Source of the DNA: Flavobacteriales bacterium
GTDB taxonomy: Bacteria > Bacteroidota > Bacteroidia > Flavobacteriales_F > PHOS-HE28
Length of the DNA: 64,000 nucleotides
Direction of reading: 5' to 3'
Assembly: GCA_026129465.1 (NCBI GenBank)
Contig: JAHCIA010000001.1
Coordinates: forward strand, 1,497,964-1,561,963
Made by a program: the position numbers and the translations under genes. How positions within the stretch are numbered: the stretch's first letter is position 1; each line of letters starts with the position of its first letter. The notes under the pieces are model-generated. The model had not been told where the DNA came from and searched no databases. It was given only the letters and a program-made list of their open reading frames with translations. Shown in pieces: positions 52,437 through 61,703 of the stretch.

Positions 52437-53165
52437 ATGAAAGCACTGATCATCGACGACGAACGGCTCGCACGCAAGGAATTGGCGGGCCTGCTGGAGA
52501 AGCACCCGCATGTGCAGGTGGTGGGCGAAGCGGCCAACGCCGACGAAGCCGAGAAGCTCATCGCCGAGCTGAAGCCCGACCTGCTGTTCCTGGACATCAA
52601 CATGCCGGGGCGCAGCGGTTTCGAACTGCTGGAAAGCCTGGAGCAGGCGCCCCAGGTGGTGTTCGTCACGGCCTACGACGAGCACGCGCTGAAAGCCTTC
52701 GAGGTGAACGCCCTGGACTATCTGCTGAAACCGATCGACCCCGAGCGGTTGGAGGCGGCGATCGGCAAACTGCGCGAATCGAACGAACAGGTGGCCGGCG
52801 CGCGCGACGTGTTGCGCGAGGATGACCAGATCTTCCTGAAGGACGGCGAAAAATGCTGGTTCGTGACGTTGAAGGACGTACGCTGGTTCGAGAGCGAGGG
52901 CAACTACGTGCGCGTGCGTTTCAACGAGCACAAGCCACTGGTGCTCCGCTCGCTCAACAAACTGGAGGAGCGGCTGGACCCGCATGTCTTCTTCCGCGCC
53001 AACCGCAAGCACATCATCAACCTGCGCTGGGTGGACAGGATCGAGCCGTGGTTCAACAACGGCCTGATGGTGAAGCTGCGCAGCAACGACCGCCACGGCC
53101 AGCCCGAGCAGATCGAGGTCTCCCGCCGGCAGGCCGCACGCTTCAAGGAGCTGATGAGCCTGTGA
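52437..53165 (+). CDS. LytTR-family response regulator
   Basis: A 242-residue regulator with a receiver domain (Asp53 in FLDINMPG, conserved Thr and Lys in FVTAYDEHA and YLLKPID) and a LytTR DNA-binding domain (about 135-240) with WFESEGNYVRV and FFRANRKHIINL. It should bind promoter repeats after phosphorylation by the adjacent kinase. Targets cannot be told from this window. Confidence 0.94.
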   Translation: MKALIIDDERLARKELAGLLEKHPHVQVVGEAANADEAEKLIAELKPDLLFLDINMPGRSGFELLESLEQAPQVVFVTAYDEHALKAFEVNALDYLLKPIDPERLEAAIGKLRESNEQVAGARDVLREDDQIFLKDGEKCWFVTLKDVRWFESEGNYVRVRFNEHKPLVLRSLNKLEERLDPHVFFRANRKHIINLRWVDRIEPWFNNGLMVKLRSNDRHGQPEQIEVSRRQAARFKELMSL

Positions 53166-53262
53166 CCTTGTACAGGCCGGGCTTCGCGGCGGGCCGCTCC
53201 CGGCGGCATGGGCTAATTTCGCGCACCTCCTCCATCCAAGGCGGCGGTCCTATCGCTCGCGC

Positions 53263-53901
53263 ATGTCCAACAACACCACCCGCCTGCTCATCATCTGGAA
53301 TGTGGTCCTGACGGCCCTGGCCGGTTGGGCCTTGTTCCGCCCCGCATCCCCTGCCGAGCCCCAGGCCAGCCCGGAGCCAACGCCACCGGTGGTGGTGCAG
53401 CGCGACAGCACCGCACTCAAGGACGCGCACATCGCCTACTTCTTCATGGACAGCCTGCAACAACGGTATGCCCTGGTGAAGGAACAGGGCGACAGGCTCC
53501 GCGCGGAAGGACGTCGTTTGGAAACGAATCTGCAGAGCGAGATGTCCAAGGCACAGAGCCGCTACCAGGCGCTGATGGGCAAGGACCACACCTACAGCAC
53601 GCAGGCCGAGATCCAGAAGGACGAGGAGGAGCTCCAATCGCTCATGGGCCGCATCCAGGAACTGCAGTCCCGCAGTGAGCAGCAGCTCGCCCGCATGGAG
53701 GTGGACATGCTCAGCAGCATCTCGCTGGAGATCGAGGGATTCCTCGAAGAGTACAACCGTGCGGCGGGCTTCGACTACATCTTCAGCGTGCAGAACGGCG
53801 GCCAGATCTGGGTGGGCAACCCGGACCTGGACATCACCGATGAGGTCATCGCCGGATTGAATGCACGGCATGCCGCGAACAAGAAGGCCGACCGCAAGTG
53901 A
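53263..53901 (+). CDS. OmpH/Skp-family periplasmic chaperone-like protein
   Basis: A 212-residue protein with an N-terminal membrane helix (about 7-25), a Pro-rich linker, AYFFMDSLQQRYALVKEQ, then a long coiled coil (about 75-155) and a conserved end GFDYIFSVQNGGQIWVGNPDLDIT. The coiled-coil plus DLDIT ending is the OmpH pattern of Bacteroidota; these chaperone outer-membrane proteins. The stop overlaps the DUF4924 start (TGATG). Confidence 0.84.
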   Translation: MSNNTTRLLIIWNVVLTALAGWALFRPASPAEPQASPEPTPPVVVQRDSTALKDAHIAYFFMDSLQQRYALVKEQGDRLRAEGRRLETNLQSEMSKAQSRYQALMGKDHTYSTQAEIQKDEEELQSLMGRIQELQSRSEQQLARMEVDMLSSISLEIEGFLEEYNRAAGFDYIFSVQNGGQIWVGNPDLDITDEVIAGLNARHAANKKADRK

Positions 53902-54449
53902 TGGACATGGATCCCCTGGGCTGGCGCAGACGCAACGACATCACGGGCTACGTGATCGCCATGTGGCACCTGGAGGACCTGTTGCGCGCCCACCGCTTCG
54001 ACCTGCGCGCCGTGGAGGAGACCTTGATACCCGCCGCGGAGCATGAAGCGAAGCGCGCCGCGCTGCGCACCTGGTACGCTGGGCTGATGGACCAGATGCT
54101 GGAGGAGGGCCTGCGTGAGAAGGGTCACCTGCAGGAGGTGCAGGGCATCGTGCAGGAACTCGAATATCTGCACCGCACACTGATCGATGTGGTCGAGGAC
54201 GAAGCGCACCGCGCGCTGCTGGAGGCCGCCACACCGGGCCTGGAGGCCCTGCGCAGGGCCGGCAGTGTGCAGGGCGGCCCGATCCTGAGCTGCTTCACCG
54301 CCGTGTACGGTGTGATGCTGCTGCAGGCCCAGGGCAAACCAGTGAGCGACCCCACCGCGGAGGCCGAGGGCCATATGCGAAGGCTGCTGGAGGACCTTGG
54401 CCGCCACTACCACCGCATCCACATGCTTCCCGGCGTGTCGATGAATTGA
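53901..54449 (+). CDS. DUF4924 family protein
   Basis: A 182-residue all-helical cytoplasmic protein. The pattern NDITGYVIAMWHLEDLLRA, GHLQEVQGIVQELEYLHRTL and ILSCFTAVYGVMLLQAQGK fits DUF4924, a Bacteroidota family of unknown function. A start at 53901 shares one base with the OmpH-like stop. In several Bacteroidota this family is next to OstA-like genes, as here. Confidence 0.75.
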   Translation: MDMDPLGWRRRNDITGYVIAMWHLEDLLRAHRFDLRAVEETLIPAAEHEAKRAALRTWYAGLMDQMLEEGLREKGHLQEVQGIVQELEYLHRTLIDVVEDEAHRALLEAATPGLEALRRAGSVQGGPILSCFTAVYGVMLLQAQGKPVSDPTAEAEGHMRRLLEDLGRHYHRIHMLPGVSMN

Positions 54450-54489
54450 CCGCGTTCCGCATGGAACGCCATTTGGAAAGGCCGATCGC

Positions 54490-56025
54490 ATGACGCGCAC
54501 CGCCACCCTCCTGCTGCTGCTTGCCGCCCTGCAGGGCATGGCCCAGCAGGCGACGCGTGTGGAGATCATCGGCGCGGACGAGTGGCGCTTCGATGAACGC
54601 ATCGCACCCGGTGCACAAAGGCTCAAGGGCAACGTGCGCTTCCGGCACGACCGCGCCCTGATGTGGTGCGACAGCGCCTACCTGTACAACGACCAGCGCG
54701 TGGAGGCCTTCGGCCATGTGCGCATCGACCAGGGCGACAGTCTGCGCATGCGCGGCGACCGCTTGAGTTACGATGGCCAGCAGCGCATCGCACGCATGGA
54801 GGGCCGCGTATCGCTGGAGGATGGCCGCATGCGCCTGGAAGCGCCCAGCCTGGAGCACGACCTGCGATCGCGCAGGGCCACCTACCACGAAGGCGCCGTC
54901 ATCACCGGCCAGGAAGGTGATGTGCTCACCAGCCAACGGGGCACCTACCTCACCGGCGAAAAGCTCTTCCTCTTCAGCCGCGATGTGCGCATCACCCACC
55001 CGGAACGCATCATCACCGGTGACACGCTGCACTACGGCATGGCCACCGGTGTCGCCGAGTTCTTCGGCCCCACGACGATCCTCCTGACCGGCGACAGTAC
55101 CATCATCCGCACGCGACGTGGCACTTACGACACGAAGAACGACCAGGCACGCTCCACACGCCGCAGCAGTGTGGAGCACCGTGGGCGCAGCCTGGCGGGC
55201 GACACCCTGCACTACGACAAGGCCACGGGGATCGGCCTGGCCTGGGGCAACGTGGCGATCACCGATACCGCGGGCAAGATCACGTCAAGCGGACAACATG
55301 GGCGCTACAACGAACGCACCGACCGGTCCATGATCACCGGCCGCGCCCTGCTGGTGATGGCCATGGAGGACGACTCGCTCCATCTCCACGGCGACACGCT
55401 CTTCACCGCACCGCAGCAGGTCACCGACAGCGCCGGTGGGACCGTGACACATCGCCATGTGCTGGCCTACCGGCAGGTGCGGTTCCACAAGCGCGACATG
55501 CAGGGCACCTGCGACACGCTCACCTACAGCGGTGCCGACAGCCTCATCCGCATGTTCCACCGCCCCGTGCTGTGGAGCGGAACGGACCAGATCTCCGGCG
55601 GTCACATCCGCATCACGCTGCGCGATGGGCGCGCGCACCGCATGTACGTGGAGCAGGACGCCTTCCTCGTATCGCGCCTGGACAGTACGCGGTACGACCA
55701 GGTGGCGGGCCGGCAGATGACGGGATTCTTCGATGAGGACGGGCTGCGCCGATTGGTGGCCGAGGGCAACAGCCGAACGGTGTTCCATGTGCGCGAGCAG
55801 AAGGACGGCGAGGAGGAGAACATCGGCGTGAACGTGGCCGAGTGCGGGCGCATCGCGGTGGAACTCGCGGATGGCGAGGTGGCCGTGGTCACTTTCCTCG
55901 ACAGGCCCGACGCCGTGTTGCATCCCACGGAAAAACTCCCGGAGGACGCGGCGATCCTCGAAGGCATGGTGTGGCGAGAGCGCGAACGCCCCGTGGATCG
56001 GGCGGACATCTTCCGCAAGCCTTAG
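54490..56025 (+). CDS. OstA-like LPS-transport protein (LptD N-terminal-like)
   Basis: A 511-residue secreted protein. A signal peptide (LLLLLAALQGMAQ) is followed by repeated beta-taco strands with the motif GDTLHY / GTYDTKND / RGTYLTGE, characteristic of the OstA/LptA/LptD-N fold that carries lipopolysaccharide across the periplasm. The family in Bacteroidota is usually annotated as OstA-like. Part of a compact OmpH-DUF4924-OstA set. Confidence 0.88.
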   Translation: MTRTATLLLLLAALQGMAQQATRVEIIGADEWRFDERIAPGAQRLKGNVRFRHDRALMWCDSAYLYNDQRVEAFGHVRIDQGDSLRMRGDRLSYDGQQRIARMEGRVSLEDGRMRLEAPSLEHDLRSRRATYHEGAVITGQEGDVLTSQRGTYLTGEKLFLFSRDVRITHPERIITGDTLHYGMATGVAEFFGPTTILLTGDSTIIRTRRGTYDTKNDQARSTRRSSVEHRGRSLAGDTLHYDKATGIGLAWGNVAITDTAGKITSSGQHGRYNERTDRSMITGRALLVMAMEDDSLHLHGDTLFTAPQQVTDSAGGTVTHRHVLAYRQVRFHKRDMQGTCDTLTYSGADSLIRMFHRPVLWSGTDQISGGHIRITLRDGRAHRMYVEQDAFLVSRLDSTRYDQVAGRQMTGFFDEDGLRRLVAEGNSRTVFHVREQKDGEEENIGVNVAECGRIAVELADGEVAVVTFLDRPDAVLHPTEKLPEDAAILEGMVWRERERPVDRADIFRKP

Positions 56026-56031
56026 ATCGTC

Positions 56032-58149
56032 CTACTCCACGCCGAAAGCACGCGCCACGGCCGGGTCCATCGTGCCATCGGCCACCACGGCCCCGTTGGG
56101 CGCCACCTCCACTTCGCGCCGCGCCTCCACGATCGTGTTCGCGTAGCGGTGCAGCCTTCCGCCGGGGCCGCCGCCAGCGTCCGGGAGATGGAAGACCAGG
56201 TCGTGGTGCTCGAACTGACAATCGATCACGTGCGCCACGGTGAGACCACCCAGCCGAATGGCCGTGCCGTTGCGCTTGAACGTGCATCCGGAGACCATCA
56301 CTTGCGCACCTGCCGTCGCCTCCAAGGCCACCTCATGGATGCCGCTGAAACGACCCTTCTCCACCAGGATGCGGCCACCCCATTGCCGTGCACCACCATG
56401 GCCGCGCGCATCACCGGTGAAGCCGCACGCGGTGATCCGGCCCTGCACTTGGCGCAAGCGCAACTCCCCACCGTGGAACACATTGCCTTCCATGGCCAAC
56501 CGGCCGCCCTCGATCGACAGTATGGGCTGTCCAGCGGTAGTCAGTTCGCAACCGTCGATCTCCGTGCGCGACATGCCAGCGATGGACAACATGGCCTCGT
56601 GCTCCTCACCGAGCATGGTGGCGCCGGCACCACCGCTCATGCGCAATCCTTTGATGATGCTCGCACCACCGCCCCGGACAGCGAAAGTGCCGTACGGCGC
56701 GGCAGCGTTTTGCGGGCGGATGAAGACAGGATTGAGCGTTGTGCCGCGCACCTCCAGCGGACCGCGGCAGAGCACGCTGCGGCCTGGGGCGATCTCGAAA
56801 CGTGCGCCGGGCAAGAGGACCACACGGTGGCCGGCGGGAAGCACCAGGTCCTCCTCCACCACGTAGCGGCCGCGTGGAAAGACCACCGAATCGCCCTGCA
56901 CCACCACACGCGTTCGACGCTTGAAGGCCGCGAAGGCGGAACCCGCATCATCCTGCATGGTGACGGGCGCAACAGTTGATGCGCCGCGCGTCAACGTGGC
57001 ATGGCCGGCGGGCGGTATCGTGGGGCGCAGCAGCGACAAGGGATCGAAGGGCATGCCCAACCGGCGATCGAGCAACTCGGCGAGTTGCTCACGCGCCCGG
57101 GCCTTCACCAGACGCACGGATCCGCCGCCCGCCAGATGCGGCGCAAGGGCATCGATGTAGGCCTCGCAGCGTTCGCGCAAGCGCCCGCGGGCTTCCAGCA
57201 GCTTGTCGCGCTGGGCCTGCATGGCGGCTCGGAATGCGGGGTCATCGAGCAGAGGTGTGAAGGGGTTGCAGGCGATGGGTCCGGCATGCACGGCCTTGCT
57301 CGGCGGCAATGGCGTGTAGATCGGCCACCAGCGGCCCATGCCGGTGCGCCAAGCGAAGGCCTGCGTGGTGCGGAAGGGATCGCCATGGCCCTCCAGGTGG
57401 AGCATCAGCATCCAGCCGGCCACCTGATCGCGCTCCACGAGGTCCAACAGTGCGGGCACCGGTGCCGGGCCGCCATCGGGGCAGGCCAGGGCCATGCGCG
57501 CACGGATGCCCTCCGCGCTTTCCTCCTGCGCGGCAATGGCGGGCAGGTACTGCTGGGGCCGTTCAGGATCCAGGCCCCAGGTCACCGCCACACCATCGTT
57601 CATGCCATGGCGGAAGAGCCAATCACCATCGGGTATCGGCACGCGGCAGTACGGACGCTGGGCCATGCCCGGGGATGCGAGGTGCACGAAACCCACCTCG
57701 GGCGAGAGCAGGCCGAGCTCCTCGGCGAGCAGTTGAAGGAACTTGCGGCGCAGATCATCGGGCGAAGCAGGATGCAGCAGGACGTGCCTGTCCGTTCCCA
57801 GCAGCGCCTCCTCCGATGTGCGCATGACCATGGCATCTGGATCCTCCACGCGCCTTTCGTAAACGACCATGCCTTGCCGCTCTCCGGAGCGCAATGGGGT
57901 GCGGCCCTGCGCTCCCGACAGGTCATCGGCCTGGAGCAGGGACAACTCACTGCTGGGCGCCTGGCCCGGCCGGCGATCGAACCAGCCTGCATAGGCCTCC
58001 ACCTCCTGCGCTGTGATGCCCAGCGGCAAACGACCCGTGAACAGTTCCGCACCGGCGAAGGAGAACACGGCGAACAGCCCGCCGGCCACGATGACGGTGG
58101 CGATGAGGATGGCGCCGAGGCCGACCGGTCTGGGCTTATGGTCGCGCAT
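56032..58149 (-). CDS. CotH-like protein (degenerate) fused to a beta-helix domain
   Basis: A 705-residue protein with an N-terminal membrane helix (about 14-35), a central domain (40-370) that loosely resembles CotH-type spore-kinase folds (LLDLVERDQVAGWMLMLHL, then RTGMGRWWPIY), and a right-handed beta-helix (about 430-690) with repeats such as EVRGTTLNPVFIRP, LSIEGGRLAMEGNVF and ATAGAQVMVSGCTFKRNG. The paired Asn/Asp catalytic residues of CotH kinases are not seen, so if it is related it may be inactive. The beta-helix is typical of surface carbohydrate-binding or degrading proteins. Start at 58149; overlaps the upstream gene by 14 bases. Low confidence in the CotH link. Confidence 0.55.
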   Translation of the reverse strand: MRDHKPRPVGLGAILIATVIVAGGLFAVFSFAGAELFTGRLPLGITAQEVEAYAGWFDRRPGQAPSSELSLLQADDLSGAQGRTPLRSGERQGMVVYERRVEDPDAMVMRTSEEALLGTDRHVLLHPASPDDLRRKFLQLLAEELGLLSPEVGFVHLASPGMAQRPYCRVPIPDGDWLFRHGMNDGVAVTWGLDPERPQQYLPAIAAQEESAEGIRARMALACPDGGPAPVPALLDLVERDQVAGWMLMLHLEGHGDPFRTTQAFAWRTGMGRWWPIYTPLPPSKAVHAGPIACNPFTPLLDDPAFRAAMQAQRDKLLEARGRLRERCEAYIDALAPHLAGGGSVRLVKARAREQLAELLDRRLGMPFDPLSLLRPTIPPAGHATLTRGASTVAPVTMQDDAGSAFAAFKRRTRVVVQGDSVVFPRGRYVVEEDLVLPAGHRVVLLPGARFEIAPGRSVLCRGPLEVRGTTLNPVFIRPQNAAAPYGTFAVRGGGASIIKGLRMSGGAGATMLGEEHEAMLSIAGMSRTEIDGCELTTAGQPILSIEGGRLAMEGNVFHGGELRLRQVQGRITACGFTGDARGHGGARQWGGRILVEKGRFSGIHEVALEATAGAQVMVSGCTFKRNGTAIRLGGLTVAHVIDCQFEHHDLVFHLPDAGGGPGGRLHRYANTIVEARREVEVAPNGAVVADGTMDPAVARAFGVE

Positions 58150-59296
58150 CGCTATTCCGATCGGATCCCTTCCAGTAGGCGTGGTAGGCGGCACGCATCG
58201 TACGTGCGCGGGCGGTGACCTGCGCCGTGGGCACGCGGAACAGGGTGTTGTCGCCGGCCGTTACGCGATCGTACTTGTCGCGATCGGCGAGCAGCGCGGG
58301 CAGGGTACGCTCCAGCAACGCATCCAGCAGCGCATCGAAGGCGCCGGAACGCAGCCGTTGCACCGCATCGTTGTGCAACACCTGCCGGCGATGCGCCAGG
58401 TCGGGTTCCTGCATCATGGCGCGCATCACCCGGTCCACCATGCGCATGCCCAGGCTGTCGCGCTCCATGGCACGCGTCCCTTCCAGCACGGGGATCCACC
58501 GATCGCTGCGTGCATCACGCGTCACCACAAGCTCTTGGGCCGAAACATCCAGGGCCTCCAGCACCGCATCGTAGCGAAGCCAGGCCTCCACATCCACCAG
58601 GCGCATGAGGCTGTCCCGCCGGTCCATGGGCGACACGGCCGTATCGGCGGCCATGGCCCAGAAGCGCTGCCATGCCGCGCGTGCCTCTTCAGGGTCCCGG
58701 CCTTCACAGGACCAGCCCTGGCCCGCGTACCGGCAGGCCACTCCTTCCCCATAGGCCACATGCCGGTCGCGGAGTAGCTCTGGTCCCGCCCGTTCGCGCA
58801 GCCAGCACACGCGGCCGCGCGCACCATCGATGCGCAGGCCCACCGGCGCAGACCAGGTGGCCACCACGCCCAGCCTGCCCGCGGCGGTGTGCACCAGGTG
58901 GCCATGCAGCATGTCCATGATGCCGCCGCGATCGAGCCACAAGGCGCGCACGGGCACATGCGGCGTGGCATGCGACAATTCGATGCGCCAGGTGGCGTGC
59001 TCCGGCCGCATGCCCGCCACGGGTTCCATGGCCGTCCAGGTCATGGCGAGGCGCGCTTCATCCTCATGGAGCGTCGCTTGTCCTTGTTGGTCGCGGTCAC
59101 GCTGGATGCGCCACACCGGGATGTCCGGATGCCCGGGATGCTCCGCGAGACCATCCAGGAGCACCGATGCCGCCGCCGCGCGCGCGATGCGCCAGGTGCG
59201 TTCGGGGCCAAGCAACGCCGTGGCCGCCACGCCGCTGAGGGCCACCAACGCGAAGAGCGCCCACCACCACCTGCTGCCACCGCGCCCTTCCTTCAT
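58136..59296 (-). CDS. Membrane-anchored protein of unknown function, possible CotH-like fold
   Basis: A 386-residue protein with one N-terminal helix (about 10-30) and a soluble domain. The segment VDVEAWLRYDAVLEAL followed by TRDARSDRWIPVLEG recalls the CotH kinase layout seen in its downstream neighbour, but the expected catalytic residues are absent. Other parts are not recognised. It is coupled to the small membrane-protein gene by ATGA (59293-59296), so the three genes form one transcript with the beta-helix protein. Confidence 0.5.
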   Translation of the reverse strand: MKEGRGGSRWWWALFALVALSGVAATALLGPERTWRIARAAAASVLLDGLAEHPGHPDIPVWRIQRDRDQQGQATLHEDEARLAMTWTAMEPVAGMRPEHATWRIELSHATPHVPVRALWLDRGGIMDMLHGHLVHTAAGRLGVVATWSAPVGLRIDGARGRVCWLRERAGPELLRDRHVAYGEGVACRYAGQGWSCEGRDPEEARAAWQRFWAMAADTAVSPMDRRDSLMRLVDVEAWLRYDAVLEALDVSAQELVVTRDARSDRWIPVLEGTRAMERDSLGMRMVDRVMRAMMQEPDLAHRRQVLHNDAVQRLRSGAFDALLDALLERTLPALLADRDKYDRVTAGDNTLFRVPTAQVTARARTMRAAYHAYWKGSDRNSDARP

Positions 59297-59712
59297 CGCA
59301 CACGGCTTGGTGCGCCCAGCAGCAGCACCAGCACCGTGGCGCCGGCGAGCACGAGCGCGCTGAGATGAAGACCCAGGCCGAGCAGGGCGGAGAAGAGCAT
59401 CACCGGCAGCCACAGGCCATGCTGGCCATCGTTGCGGCCGATCAAGCCGCCCAAGGTGACGCCGACGGCGATGATGATCGCGGGCCAGAGGCCGCATTCC
59501 ACGTGGCGGAGCAGCAGCACCAGGCCGAAGCCGGCCAGCAGCATGGTGCCCCGCATCAGCGGTCCGCGATCCGCCGGGCGCAGCGGGCGGTTCCAGCACC
59601 AGCCGAAGAGCACAAGCGCCACGAGGAGCACGGCGAAGAGCACCACGTGCGTGACCCAGCCGTGGAACAGCCAGGCCAGGGCGGGGTCTTCAGCGCCGGT
59701 TCCGGGGAACAT
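59293..59712 (-). CDS. Small polytopic membrane protein, unknown function
   Basis: A 139-residue protein with about four hydrophobic segments (20-38, 52-68, 75-90 and 98-135). An R-rich loop (NRPLRPADRGP) lies between the first two. Family not recognised; in some CotH loci of other bacteria a small DUF4956 membrane protein is found in the same position, but the sequence match is not clear. ATG 59712 is chosen; the frame is open to 59835. First gene of the three-gene set. Confidence 0.5.
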   Translation of the reverse strand: MFPGTGAEDPALAWLFHGWVTHVVLFAVLLVALVLFGWCWNRPLRPADRGPLMRGTMLLAGFGLVLLLRHVECGLWPAIIIAVGVTLGGLIGRNDGQHGLWLPVMLFSALLGLGLHLSALVLAGATVLVLLLGAPSRVR

Positions 59713-59794
59713 CCGCGCCAAGATCGGCGCCTGGACAGGGGTCCATTGAGCGGACGGCCTGCGAGTTATCCATGGCCGACGGGGGAAAGAAGCA

Positions 59795-60310
59795 TCACAG
59801 GTAACGCTCCATCCAACTGGCGCGCAGCGGCACACGGAAGCGCTCGTGCAGCTCGCCCACGGTGGTCACCAGATCGTCGAAGACGGTGGTGTCCGCGTCG
59901 ATCAGGCCCTTGGCGAGCATCTCCGGCAGTTCCTGCAGGCGGCAGCTGAGCACCTTTCCCTCACGCTCGTACACGATGAACATGCGGTCGGTGAGCATGA
60001 GGTTGAGGTCGTACTCCAGCTGCTTGACGAAGCCCACGCTCTTGTCGATGCTGCAACCGCTGGCCTGGGCCTGTTCCTCGTCCACGGCGATGATGACGAA
60101 CCGGTCGTGCAGCACATCCACGCAGGCGTCCAGCGGCTGGCCGTGCGCCGCCCATTCGGCGGTGAAGACCGCGCCGCGTTCGCGGATGAGCTTCTGCTCG
60201 GCCTGGCCCAGATCGCGCGGGGCCTTGTACACCCAGATGCGGGCGTGCGCGGGCATGTCGGCGATGCGCTTGACGATGGACGGTGCGGGGGTGGCGGTCT
60301 CCATGTTCAT
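59795..60310 (-). CDS. Conserved Bacteroidota protein of unknown function
   Basis: A 171-residue soluble protein. The blocks ARIWVYKAPRDL, WAAHGQPLDAC and SGCSIDKSVGFVKQLE match a protein commonly found after the HdrB-like gene in Flavobacteria and often labelled 'ABC transporter ATPase', though there is no Walker motif here and the label seems wrong. It may act in Fe-S or redox metabolism by context. It lies 34 bases after the HdrB-like gene. Confidence 0.68.
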   Translation of the reverse strand: MNMETATPAPSIVKRIADMPAHARIWVYKAPRDLGQAEQKLIRERGAVFTAEWAAHGQPLDACVDVLHDRFVIIAVDEEQAQASGCSIDKSVGFVKQLEYDLNLMLTDRMFIVYEREGKVLSCRLQELPEMLAKGLIDADTTVFDDLVTTVGELHERFRVPLRASWMERYL

Positions 60311-60344
60311 GGTCTTCCGGGGTTCGTTGGCAAGACGTGTACCA

Positions 60345-61124
60345 TCAGAGTTCCGATGCCTCGGCGATCAGTTCGGCGATGTCCTTCACCTTCACCTCGG
60401 CTTCCTTGTTGAAATGTTTGACACCATCGGTGAGCATGGTGTTGCAGAAGGGGCAACCTGCGGCTATCACATCGGGCTTCTCCCCCAACGCTTCCTCGCT
60501 GCGTTCGATGTTCACCTCGCGCTGGCCGGGCTCGGCCTCCTTGAACATCTGTGCGCCACCGGCCCCGCAGCACAGGCCGTTCCGCTTGCTGCGCTTCATC
60601 TCCACCAGCGCGGCATCAAGCTTCAGCAGCACTTCGCGCGGCGCTTCGTACTCGCCGTTGCCACGGCCCAGGTAGCAGGGGTCGTGGAAGGTGATGCGCT
60701 TGCCGGCGAAGCTGCCGCCCTGCACCTTGATGCGGCCTTCCTTCAGCAGCGCGTTGATGAATTGCGTGTGGTGCAGCACCTCATAGTCGCCGCCCAGCGC
60801 GGGATACTCGTTCTTCAGCGTGTTGAAGCAATGCGGACAGGCGGTGACGATGCGCTTCACGCCGTAGCCGTTGAGCACGGTGATGTTCTGCAACGCCTGC
60901 ATCTGGAAGAGGAACTCGTTGCCGGCGCGGCGCGCGGGATCGCCTGTGCAGCTTTCCTCCTGTCCCAGCACGGCGAACTTCACCTGGGCCGCGTTCATGA
61001 TGCGCACGAAGGCCTTGGTGATCTTGCGCGCCCGATCGTCGAAGCTGCCAGCACAGCCCACCCAGAAGAGCACTTCGGGGGTTTCGCCGGTGACGGTGAA
61101 CTCGGAGATCGTGGGGACGTGCAT
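60345..61124 (-). CDS. CCG-domain (Fe-S)-binding oxidoreductase subunit (HdrB/GlcF-like)
   Basis: A 259-residue protein with two cysteine-rich CCG domains: VTACPHCFNTLKNEYP with the earlier CTGDPARR, and HDPCYLGRGN, GLCCGAGGAQMF, AAGCPFCNTM. These bind a [4Fe-4S] cluster and accept electrons, as in heterodisulfide reductase B and glycolate oxidase GlcF. It should pair with the ferredoxin/NarI-like protein (61733-63061). A four-helix-bundle gene and repeats lie between the two, interrupting what is usually a tight pair. Confidence 0.87.
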   Translation of the reverse strand: MHVPTISEFTVTGETPEVLFWVGCAGSFDDRARKITKAFVRIMNAAQVKFAVLGQEESCTGDPARRAGNEFLFQMQALQNITVLNGYGVKRIVTACPHCFNTLKNEYPALGGDYEVLHHTQFINALLKEGRIKVQGGSFAGKRITFHDPCYLGRGNGEYEAPREVLLKLDAALVEMKRSKRNGLCCGAGGAQMFKEAEPGQREVNIERSEEALGEKPDVIAAGCPFCNTMLTDGVKHFNKEAEVKVKDIAELIAEASEL

Positions 61125-61133
61125 GGGGCGGTG

Positions 61134-61210
61134 TTCAGTTGTCAGCTGTCAGTTGTCCGTTGTCAGTTGTCAGTTGTCCATTGTCCGTTGTCCGTTGTCA
61201 GTTGTCTGAT
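61134..61210 (+). repeat. Tandem 7-bp repeat (GTCAGTT / GTCCGTT), about 11 units
   Basis: From 61141 to 61203 there are nine complete heptads with consensus GTC(A/C)GTT, preceded by TCAGTT at 61135 and followed by GTCTGAT. The last unit contains the stop codon (TCA on this strand) of the four-helix-bundle gene. It lies directly between that gene and the HdrB-like gene. Confidence 0.9.
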
Positions 61211-61686
61211 GCGAGATCCGTGGCAAGGTCGGCCGGCATGGGCACAAAGATCTCCACTTCCTCGCCATAGGGTCCTGCTGGCTCCGCAGCACCATCGACA
61301 ATGCCCATGCCTTGCAGATACCGGATATAACCGTTCAGGACACGGATAGCCTCTTCCACCAAAGCCCAGTGCGATCTCAAAGCAGCCGCATCCATGTACT
61401 CCTCATCAAATGCGGCACTCAGATGACCCAAGGTCTCGTAGAGCGAGCCGCGCGCCATGCGACAAAAACGTGCATTGTCCTTCTCATGGAATCGACCATA
61501 ACCCTCAGCCAGGTTCGAACATGGACCTCTGCTCGAACGGATGATCCGATCGCAAAGCCTGAATTTTTCTTCCGCCGGCCAGGTCCTCGCCAGCTTGGAG
61601 ACCGCCTTCCTGACCTCGCGAGCCTTCTGCCAAGCGATCAACTCCGTAAAGGACCCGAGGGCTGAACCTGATGTGGATGCGCTCAT
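61198..61686 (-). CDS. Four-helix-bundle protein (23S rRNA IVP / S23 family)
   Basis: A 162-residue helical protein. SFTELIAWQKAREVRKAV, IIRSSRGPCSNLAEGYGR and ARGSLYETLGHLSAAF match the family found in 23S rRNA intervening sequences and related to the Avd proteins of diversity-generating retroelements. Function unknown; a nucleic-acid-binding role is likely. The final codons (Ser-Asp-Asn-stop) are supplied by the 7-bp repeat. It is in the same direction as its neighbours. ATG 61686 is chosen over 61770. Confidence 0.85.
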   Translation of the reverse strand: MSASTSGSALGSFTELIAWQKAREVRKAVSKLARTWPAEEKFRLCDRIIRSSRGPCSNLAEGYGRFHEKDNARFCRMARGSLYETLGHLSAAFDEEYMDAAALRSHWALVEEAIRVLNGYIRYLQGMGIVDGAAEPAGPYGEEVEIFVPMPADLATDLASDN

Positions 61687-61703
61687 GTCGTTCCGCTTAT
61701 GAT

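Noticed and set aside
51165..53096. A 643-codon minus-strand frame opposite the kinase/regulator pair.
   Set aside because: It overlies two genes with complete two-component motifs and has no recognisable domain.
59795..60310. Annotation as an ABC transporter ATPase, as used for homologs.
   Set aside because: No Walker A, Walker B or signature motif is present.
61134..61210. Possible CRISPR array in the repeated block.
   Set aside because: The units are 7 bp with no spacers; it is a simple tandem repeat.
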